Of a stretch of 10,745 nucleotides of DNA, positions 8,075-10,745 are shown piece after piece. A program made the translations under genes and the position numbers. The notes beneath the pieces are model-generated. The model saw only the letters and a program-made list of their open reading frames with translations. It was not told the DNA's origin and searched no databases. The DNA lies in assembly GCA_002722105.1 (NCBI GenBank), contig PBKF01000043.1, forward strand, positions 1 through 10,745, read 5' to 3'. The stretch is from Fidelibacterota bacterium. Its GTDB lineage: Bacteria > Marinisomatota > Marinisomatia > Marinisomatales > UBA1611. Each line of letters opens with the position of its first letter. The stretch's first letter is position 1.

Positions 8075-8217
8075 GAGGTAATAGAAAAATATTGTGTGAT
8101 AGATTTTCCATCCCAGACAATAGATCGAGATTCTTTTTTACATTCATATTCCTTCAGCCTGGCTACCGCCCGAATAACAGCTAAAGATGGTTGTTTTTTT
8201 ATTCTTTTCTTCATCAT
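8071..8217 (-). CDS. small basic ORF (48 aa) overlapping the lexA start
   Basis: An ATG (8215-8217) opens a 48-residue frame that ends at TGA (8071-8073), with a 4-nt overlap (GTGA) on the lexA GTG start. The product starts very basic (MMKKRIKKQPSLAVIRAVAR), has a likely amphipathic helix at about 11-24, and ends WDGKSITQYFSITS. I recognise no family. It could be a small SOS-operon protein or mainly a translation leader that delivers ribosomes to the poorly initiated lexA. The overlap, the absence of a Shine-Dalgarno sequence at lexA and the non-random composition support it. The absence of a good ribosome-binding site of its own and its short length count against it. A second ATG directly follows the first. 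Confidence 0.5.
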   Translation of the reverse strand: MMKKRIKKQPSLAVIRAVARLKEYECKKESRSIVWDGKSITQYFSITS

Positions 8218-8292
8218 TTGTAATATACAGAATTCACTAAGATCACAAAGGCTTTCTCTTAGATAACTCTATATCCCTTATGTTTTATAATA

Positions 8293-8314
8293 TTACTCGT
8301 AAGTTACTCGTAAG
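8293..8314. promoter_or_regulatory. tandem TTAC-N2-GTAA palindromes, candidate LexA operator
   Basis: The 11-bp unit TTACTCGTAAG occurs twice in direct succession (8293-8303 and 8304-8314). Each unit contains the palindrome TTAC-TC-GTAA, and the two centres are 11 bp apart, about one helical turn. It lies 76 bp upstream of the small ORF that leads into lexA, next to an AT-rich box (TATTAT on the minus strand, 8287-8292) that could be a -10 element. LexA is normally autoregulated. As I recall, a TTAC-N3-GTAA box is described for Bdellovibrio LexA, which is similar except for one spacer base. The assignment to LexA is inference. Confidence 0.5.
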
Positions 8315-8346
8315 TATATTACAAAAGTTTTTAGTTTTGTGCAAAT

Positions 8347-8374
8347 AAAAAGCCCCTGTGTCTAGGGGCTTTTT
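8347..8374 (-). terminator. rho-independent terminator after the PAS-prenyltransferase gene
   Basis: A perfect 11-bp stem, AAAAAGCCCCT (8347-8357) pairing with AGGGGCTTTTT (8364-8374), encloses a 6-nt loop. The GC core is flanked by A and T runs, so it can terminate in both directions. It begins 27 bp after the PAS-UbiA stop codon on the minus strand and separates that gene from the SOS operon promoter, insulating the two units. Confidence 0.9.
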
Positions 8375-8401
8375 ATAAATGTAATGAAATAACTTTGAAG
8401 A

Positions 8402-9691
8402 TTAAACAGGCGCTGCGAGCCAAAGTCCGGTAAAAAGCAATAAACCAGTTACACTGTGCATAATTATTGTACCCCAATTTGCCGGTTCAAGTAATCTGTC
8501 ATTATAATACTTGTATAAGGTTTGAATAGAAGTCACGCCAAAGTACGAAGCTAATAAGGTAATTAAGATTAATGAAGGGAAAGTACCATTCAGTACCAGA
8601 AAAACTATACTTAAGAAAGCACCTGAGACCAGTGCCACATAACCTGCCCTCGCTTTCTCTGGACCAAATACAACAATTAGAGTATTTTTGCCTGTAGCTT
8701 TATCACTGTCATGATCAGGAAATTCGTTAATATAAACAACAGCAGCTATTAAAAACCCCAGCGGGATTCCCGCTAAAAATGCTTCAGGCAACAGTTGTCC
8801 AGTTTGCACTAATGTACTGCCGGCAACCATCAATGGACCGAAATTTAGCCCTATTAATAACTCCCCCATACCTTTCCGCGATGCGAATCTAAATGGAGGA
8901 GCAGTATAAAATAAACCTGATAAAAAACCAATTAAACCCAACCATAAAATTGGCATACCCGCTTTCTGTATTAACGGAATACCTACCAACACACTTAAAG
9001 CAAAAACTGTAATTGATAAATTTCTTACACCATATGGAGAAATAAGTCCCATCTGAATGCCTCTACTACCACCGTTAAGACCTTTATTACTATAATTATA
9101 GTTTAGATTATCTGTCCCACTTAAGTGATCAAAATAGTCATTTGAAGTGTTTGTCCCAATGTGCAGTAGAGAGCCCCCTAATAAGGTTACACCTAACCAG
9201 TACCAATCAACCGTATAACCTAAAAATTTTGCAACCGCTGCGCCCACTAAAATTGGCATTATTGTTGCTGATAAAAATGGGAGGCGCATAATCACAACCC
9301 ATGTAAATATTTGTGTCATAAAATTTATTTTTGGTCTTACCTGCTCGGATGTTTTGTCATCTAGCTTAGTAGTCACACCACAGTATCCTATATGTTCACC
9401 ATTTTTGTCTTTTGTAGGGGTTATTTTAATTTTTGCAGGAAATTCGCTACCATCTTTCTTCAGAAAGGTTGTCTCACCTTCCCACTTACCATTTTTAACT
9501 GATTCATCTAACCAGCCGATCACATGACCTAAAACGACCTGTCCATCACTAAAATCACTGACTCTCATCTTCCCAATAACTTCGTCTTCGCTGTAACCAA
9601 ATAATTGTTCAGCGCCTTCACTGAAGGTTTCCACTTTTCCATCTAAATCGCATGTTATAATACTTTTTAAACCTTTACTCATTATGCCCAT
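8402..9691 (-). CDS. PAS domain fused to UbiA/MenA-type membrane prenyltransferase
   Basis: A single uninterrupted 429-residue frame with two parts. Residues about 5-110 form a PAS/PAC sensor domain: IITCDLDGKV, FGYSEDEVIGK (31-41), then FLKKDGSEFPAKIKITPTKD and GYCGVTTKLDD. Residues about 125-429 form a complete UbiA-superfamily prenyltransferase with roughly 8-9 membrane segments. It starts MRLPFLSATIMPILVGAA as MenA does and carries both Asp-rich motifs: NDYFDHLSGTD (184-194) and NEFPDHDSDKATGKNT (322-337). These bind Mg-prenyl diphosphate. The second motif favours MenA (1,4-dihydroxy-2-naphthoate polyprenyltransferase, menaquinone synthesis), but other aromatic acceptors are possible. The ATG at 9689-9691 has AAGGG six bases upstream; M4 is an alternative. 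Both starts keep the PAS domain. No other menaquinone gene is nearby. The selenoprotein pair lies 150 bp upstream on the same strand. Confidence 0.9.
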   Translation of the reverse strand: MGIMSKGLKSIITCDLDGKVETFSEGAEQLFGYSEDEVIGKMRVSDFSDGQVVLGHVIGWLDESVKNGKWEGETTFLKKDGSEFPAKIKITPTKDKNGEHIGYCGVTTKLDDKTSEQVRPKINFMTQIFTWVVIMRLPFLSATIMPILVGAAVAKFLGYTVDWYWLGVTLLGGSLLHIGTNTSNDYFDHLSGTDNLNYNYSNKGLNGGSRGIQMGLISPYGVRNLSITVFALSVLVGIPLIQKAGMPILWLGLIGFLSGLFYTAPPFRFASRKGMGELLIGLNFGPLMVAGSTLVQTGQLLPEAFLAGIPLGFLIAAVVYINEFPDHDSDKATGKNTLIVVFGPEKARAGYVALVSGAFLSIVFLVLNGTFPSLILITLLASYFGVTSIQTLYKYYNDRLLEPANWGTIIMHSVTGLLLFTGLWLAAPV

Positions 9692-9810
9692 TATGCCCTT
9701 TTTCTAGTTATATTTAAGTTGAATTTACAAATGCATTGTACTTAAAATTAAAATGAAAATTACAGCAAGTAAAACATTGAGCTACTTTGTGTTGCTCCTA
9801 GCTTATAATT

Positions 9811-9827
9811 TTTACCATTATGGTAAA
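9811..9827. repeat. perfect inverted repeat between the SelW-like and PAS-UbiA genes
   Basis: TTTACCAT and ATGGTAAA flank a single base, giving an 8-bp dyad. It lies 14 bp after the SelW-like stop and about 120 bp before the PAS-UbiA start. A 1-nt loop is too tight for a full RNA hairpin, and the following minus-strand bases (AATTATA) make a poor T-run. It could be a weak terminator for the selenoprotein pair or, equally well, a repressor operator for the PAS-UbiA gene. Confidence 0.4.
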
Positions 9828-9841
9828 TACCAAAAATCAAT

Positions 9842-10072
9842 TTAGCTTGAATTTTCCTTAATTAGTTTTTCAATTTCCCTCTCATCAGGAAATCTTTTTA
9901 ACTCCTTTTTTGAAAAAATAAGATTCCCATCTAATGATACTTCATAGACACCGCCGCCACTGGAAATTAAATTTGTTTCAATACCCGGAAATTTTGATTT
10001 GAGTTCTTCTTCCAAACTGGAAGCCCGAGGTAGATAGTTTCACATACTGCAATATTCGATAGATACTTTCAT
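9842..10072 (-). CDS. SelW/Rdx-family selenoprotein (in-frame UGA = selenocysteine 11)
   Basis: Reading through one in-frame TGA (10040-10042) gives a 76-residue thioredoxin-like protein of the SelW/SelT/SelH (Rdx) family. It starts MKVSIEYCSMU, so Cys8 and Sec11 form the family's CxxU redox motif in the loop after strand 1. The family tail is clear: SSGGGVYEVSLDGNLIFSKK followed by LKRFPDEREIEKLI. Length is normal for bacterial SelW-like proteins. The stop is TAA (9842-9844). The ATG at 10070-10072 lies 1 nt after the peroxiredoxin stop, with AGGGA about seven bases upstream inside that gene, so the two are co-translated. Family function is thiol redox, probably with glutathione or thioredoxin partners; the exact substrate is unknown. 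A G-U-loop hairpin lies 16 nt after the UGA. Standard ORF calling misses this gene completely because the TGA falls at codon 11. Confidence 0.93.
10009..10023 (-). promoter_or_regulatory. bacterial SECIS hairpin of the SelW-like gene
   Basis: In the mRNA, CUUCC (10023-10019) pairs with GGAAG (10013-10009), with an optional sixth A-U pair that closes a GUU loop (5-nt loop AGUUU otherwise). The stem starts 16 nt and the loop about 21-22 nt after the UGA. This fits the known bacterial SECIS rule of a stem-loop just downstream of the UGA, with G among the first loop bases, bound by SelB. The hairpin lies inside the coding sequence, as usual in bacteria. Confidence 0.75.
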
Positions 10073-10073
10073 T

Positions 10074-10574
10074 TTATTCCCTAATTGATACTTTTTCAAA
10101 TGTTTTTAAAACATCTAACGGGTGTGAATTTAAATTCACATCATTGAATATTCGAACTAGTATCCCATTTTCATCAATCAAAAATGTTTTTCTGGAAGGA
10201 AATAAAAATTTATTTACACCGTATTTTTTACCGACAATTTTATCTGAATCCGATAGAAAATTAAATGGAATTCTATATTTTTCACGAAATGATTTTAAAG
10301 ATTTCTTTGAATCATAACTGATTCCTATAACTGCAATATTTATTGATTTATATTTTTCAGATTCATCCCGGAATCCACATGCCTGCTTAACTCATCCAGG
10401 CGTATCCGCTTTGGGGAAAAAATATACTACTAGTTTTTGACCTTTATAATCCGATAAGGAATGAAAATTGCCATCTTGGTCTTGGAGATTAAAATCTGGT
10501 GCAGGTTTTCCTATTGTTGGCGGTTTCCCAAAAAGCGACATGAATAACAACCCATTAATTAAAAAAAATTTCAT
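10074..10574 (-). CDS. bcp: PrxQ/BCP-type peroxiredoxin selenoprotein (in-frame UGA = selenocysteine 61)
   Basis: Reading through one in-frame TGA (10392-10394) gives a complete 166-residue peroxiredoxin that reduces H2O2 and organic hydroperoxides. Seen: IGKPAPDFNLQDQDG (about 21-35), VVYFFPKADTPGU at 49-61, resolving Cys66 five residues later (U-V-K-Q-A-C, the PrxQ atypical 2-Cys spacing), GFRDE, then IGISYDS, the conserved Arg in FREKY, and LFPSRKTFLIDENG. TPGU replaces the usual TPGC, so the peroxidatic residue is selenocysteine. The stop is TAA (10074-10076). The N-terminus (MKFFLINGLLFMSLFG) is hydrophobic and could be a signal or anchor. An alternative start at Met12 would give a cytosolic form that begins like ordinary BCPs. 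Neither start has a strong Shine-Dalgarno sequence. It is first of two genes; the SelW-like gene starts 1 nt after its stop. Naive annotation would leave a 60-residue fragment and lose the catalytic site. Confidence 0.95.
10359..10376 (-). promoter_or_regulatory. bacterial SECIS hairpin of the peroxiredoxin gene
   Basis: In the mRNA, GGAUUC (10376-10371) pairs with GAAUCU (10364-10359), including one G-U pair, around the loop CGGGAU. The stem begins 15 nt and the loop 21 nt after the UGA. G is the second loop base, in line with the known bacterial SECIS pattern. Its geometry is nearly the same as that of the hairpin in the following SelW-like gene. Confidence 0.7.
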
Positions 10575-10745
10575 GAAATTTGATCATCAACAGCAATAAC
10601 TGCCTGACCCATAAATTATCAACTATATATTTTCTTTATTTATAAAAAAGTAAATCAAAGATTTATTTAAATATTTCAAGTGTTAAAATAATCAAGTTGT
10701 TTATAGAATAGTATTAAATTTTATCTTATGAATTCATCTGATATA

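Noticed and set aside
8006..8266. Plus-strand open frame of 86 codons across the lexA 5' end
   Set aside because: It overlaps lexA and its promoter region antisense, has low-complexity composition and matches no family I recognise.
8293..8314. Start of a CRISPR array or a microsatellite
   Set aside because: Only two 11-bp copies exist, with no spacers or further units. A tandem operator fits better.
10040..10394. UGA reassigned genome-wide to Trp or Gly rather than selenocysteine
   Set aside because: galM and the small ORF before lexA end in TGA in sensible places, tryptophan is encoded by TGG throughout, and both in-frame TGAs fall at known redox-cysteine positions followed by SECIS-like hairpins.
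10074..10574. Peroxiredoxin as a pseudogene with a nonsense mutation
   Set aside because: No other frame damage exists, all conserved peroxiredoxin residues downstream are intact, and the adjacent gene has the same kind of UGA at its own catalytic position.

Overview
The window comes from an AT-rich bacterium that probably inserts selenocysteine. I cannot place it firmly. Few start codons have a clear Shine-Dalgarno sequence, and a LexA/ImuB/DnaE2 set sits beside MenA-like and selenoprotein genes. An uncultured marine or sediment lineage would fit, but this is a weak inference. UGA also acts as a normal stop here (galM ends in TGA), so the genetic code is not globally reassigned.

Layout. (1) 1-323, minus: the N-terminal part of a CitE/HpcH-type lyase that runs off the left edge. 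Behind it (324-475) are short coding-like stretches in shifted frames, possibly a decayed gene. (2) 577-1578, minus: galactose mutarotase (galM). Then comes a 549-bp AT-rich divergent gap with another possible remnant, followed by 2128-3171, plus: an exported or membrane-anchored formylglycine-generating-enzyme-like protein with both catalytic cysteines and a good terminator. (3) 3286-8217, minus: an SOS mutagenesis operon. It reads 48-codon ORF, lexA, imuB, dnaE2. The junctions are a 4-nt GTGA overlap, a 10-nt gap and a 0-nt gap (TAAATG). Two tandem TTAC-N2-GTAA palindromes upstream are candidate LexA operators. (4) 8402-9691, minus: one uninterrupted ORF that joins an N-terminal PAS domain to a complete UbiA/MenA-type membrane prenyltransferase, followed by a strong terminator. 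(5) 9842-10574, minus: two adjacent selenoprotein genes that standard ORF calling truncates or misses. One is a PrxQ/BCP-type peroxiredoxin whose peroxidatic cysteine is UGA (TPGU). The other, starting 1 nt after it, is a SelW/Rdx-type protein with a CxxU motif. Each UGA is followed at bacterial-SECIS distance by a hairpin with G at the start of its loop.

How the genes may work together. LexA probably represses itself, ImuB and the error-prone polymerase DnaE2 until RecA filaments trigger its cleavage. ImuB has lost its polymerase metal ligands but keeps a beta-clamp motif, so it should act as a scaffold for DnaE2. No imuA is present. The two selenoproteins form a thiol/selenol peroxide-detoxification and redox pair. 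The PAS-prenyltransferase lies just downstream on the same strand. A redox link between that pair and quinone synthesis is attractive but is only inference.
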